In this document: piece by piece, positions 6,002 through 6,193 of the stretch
How positions within the stretch are numbered: the stretch's first letter is position 1
Layout: each line of letters starts with the position of its first letter
Source of the DNA: Peptoniphilus_A harei_B
Lineage (GTDB): Bacteria; Bacillota; Clostridia; Tissierellales; Peptoniphilaceae
NCBI GenBank assembly: GCA_032560695.1
Contig: JAWGHR010000023.1
Span: 1 to 6,193 of the forward strand
Direction of reading: 5' to 3'
DNA: 6,193 nt
Notes under the pieces: generated by a model
The model's database searches: none
Seen by the model: the letters and a program-made list of their open reading frames with translations, nothing else
What the model was told of the DNA's origin: nothing
Program-made: the position numbers and the translations under genes

Positions 6002-6063
6002 ATATTTAAATTAAGGTAAACGATACATAACAAAGTGTGAATATATTTATTTGATAGCGATTA

Positions 6064-6093
6064 TTGACTTCATTAGTTTCTTTATGCTAAAAT
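6064..6093 (+). promoter_or_regulatory. Sigma-70/SigA-type promoter for the TetR-like gene
   Basis: TTGACT (6064-6069) and TAAAAT (6088-6093) are separated by 18 nt, with TG at 6085-6086 giving an extended -10 (TGCTAAAAT). Transcription would start near 6100, just upstream of the ribosome site GGGAGGTGA (6119-6127). Confidence 0.75.
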
Positions 6094-6094
6094 G

Positions 6095-6113
6095 AAGTAA
6101 ACGGTGTTATCTT
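6095..6113 (+). promoter_or_regulatory. Candidate operator: imperfect palindrome at the transcription start
   Basis: AAGTAAAC-GGT-GTTATCTT is symmetric about the G at 6104 with 6 of 8 arm positions pairing. It directly follows the -10 box, the expected place for an autoregulatory repressor site. The 9-nt GTAAACG(G/A)T inside it recurs with one change at 6016-6024. Assignment as an operator is inference. Confidence 0.35.
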
Positions 6114-6118
6114 AATTT

Positions 6119-6127
6119 GGGAGGTGA
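6119..6127 (+). promoter_or_regulatory. Ribosome-binding site pointing to a CTG start
   Basis: GGGAGGTGA is a near-ideal ribosome site. The codon at the right distance in the TetR-like frame is CTG at 6134, 6 nt downstream. The frame is closed by TGA at 6125-6127, and only AAC, TTA and CTG lie between, so no ATG, GTG or TTG start is available. Confidence 0.6.
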
Positions 6128-6133
6128 AACTTA

Positions 6134-6193
6134 CTGAGAGACAAAGATGTTACAATAAAGAAAATATTAAAAAGTGCAAAAAGCGAGTTTACA
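6134..6193 (+). CDS. TetR-family regulator, N-terminal 20 codons (runs off the window), apparent CTG start
   Basis: Twenty open codons to the window edge read (L/M)RDKDVTIKKILKSAKSEF plus T. This fits the first helix of TetR-family DNA-binding domains, where a charged start is followed by I-L-x-x-A-x-x-x-F. Such proteins are dimeric repressors that bind operators near their own promoter and respond to small ligands. The gene has its own promoter and follows the phage terminator, so it is a separate transcription unit: host DNA beside a prophage, or an accessory phage gene. The overlapping GTG frame at 6124 is also open but its translation resembles nothing I recognise. Only about one tenth of a typical 190-residue TetR protein is visible, so family assignment rests on one helix. 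Confidence 0.6.
   Translation, partial: MRDKDVTIKKILKSAKSEFT

Larger units (their letters stand above)
1..6003 (+). mobile_element. Prophage/phage late region: tail tip and lysis module (partial)
   Basis: The gene order tape measure, small tail protein, tail hub, receptor-binding protein, holin, amidase is the standard 3' part of the late operon of siphoviruses of Gram-positive bacteria. All genes lie on one strand with overlaps or near-zero gaps, and a strong terminator follows the lysin. The left limit lies outside the window. The right limit is unknown: the TetR-like gene after the terminator could be host DNA or a phage accessory gene, and no attachment-site repeat can be identified without the other end. 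Integrated prophage versus free phage genome cannot be decided from this window. Confidence 0.88.

Noticed and set aside
5951..6063. Phage attachment site (attR) after the terminator
   Set aside because: The location is plausible, but no tRNA end, integrase gene or matching core repeat is in the window, so it cannot be supported.
6124..6193. Alternative frame starting at GTG 6124
   Set aside because: It is open to the edge, but the GTG is part of the ribosome site itself and the translation (lysine/cysteine-rich) matches nothing, whereas the CTG frame looks like TetR.

Overview
The window is the distal end of the late (tail and lysis) operon of a siphovirus-type prophage or phage of a low-GC Gram-positive host. 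AT-rich coding with many AGA/ATA codons, strong AGGAGG-type ribosome-binding sites, the protein families, and an endolysin with a Cpl-7 (CW_7) wall-binding module all point to a Firmicute. An anaerobic coccus or clostridial relative (Peptoniphilus/Anaerococcus-like) or a streptococcus would fit, but the sequence alone does not fix the genus.

Layout, all on the + strand: the 3' end of the tape measure gene (2-1036), holding an unusually regular 11-residue repeat; a 101-nt non-coding insert (1037-1137) with competing hairpins and a possible 15-codon leader peptide; a small DUF6711-like tail protein (1138-1500); the tail hub/tail-associated protein (1500-3371); a probable receptor-binding protein with propeller-like repeats (3358-4737); a class-4 type holin (4739-5140); and an amidase endolysin with SPOR-like and CW_7 modules (5141-5950). 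An intrinsic terminator (5965-6001) closes the operon. A separate promoter (6064-6093) then drives a new gene whose first 20 codons (6134-6193) look like the N-terminus of a TetR-family regulator, apparently starting at a rare CTG codon.

The first five downstream genes are tightly coupled (TGATG overlap, 14-nt overlap, 1-nt and 0-nt gaps), so the single 101-nt gap after the tape measure gene stands out. Tape measure, DUF6711 protein, hub and receptor-binding protein would form the tail axis and tip; holin and amidase release progeny.

The most interesting non-textbook signals are the structured insert at 1030-1137, two terminator-like hairpins inside coding sequence (2692-2731, with a competing partner segment, and 4991-5033), the near-perfect hendecad array in the tape measure protein, and the repeats around the promoter of the TetR-like gene. 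I see no convincing new defence system, CRISPR array, tRNA or insertion sequence.
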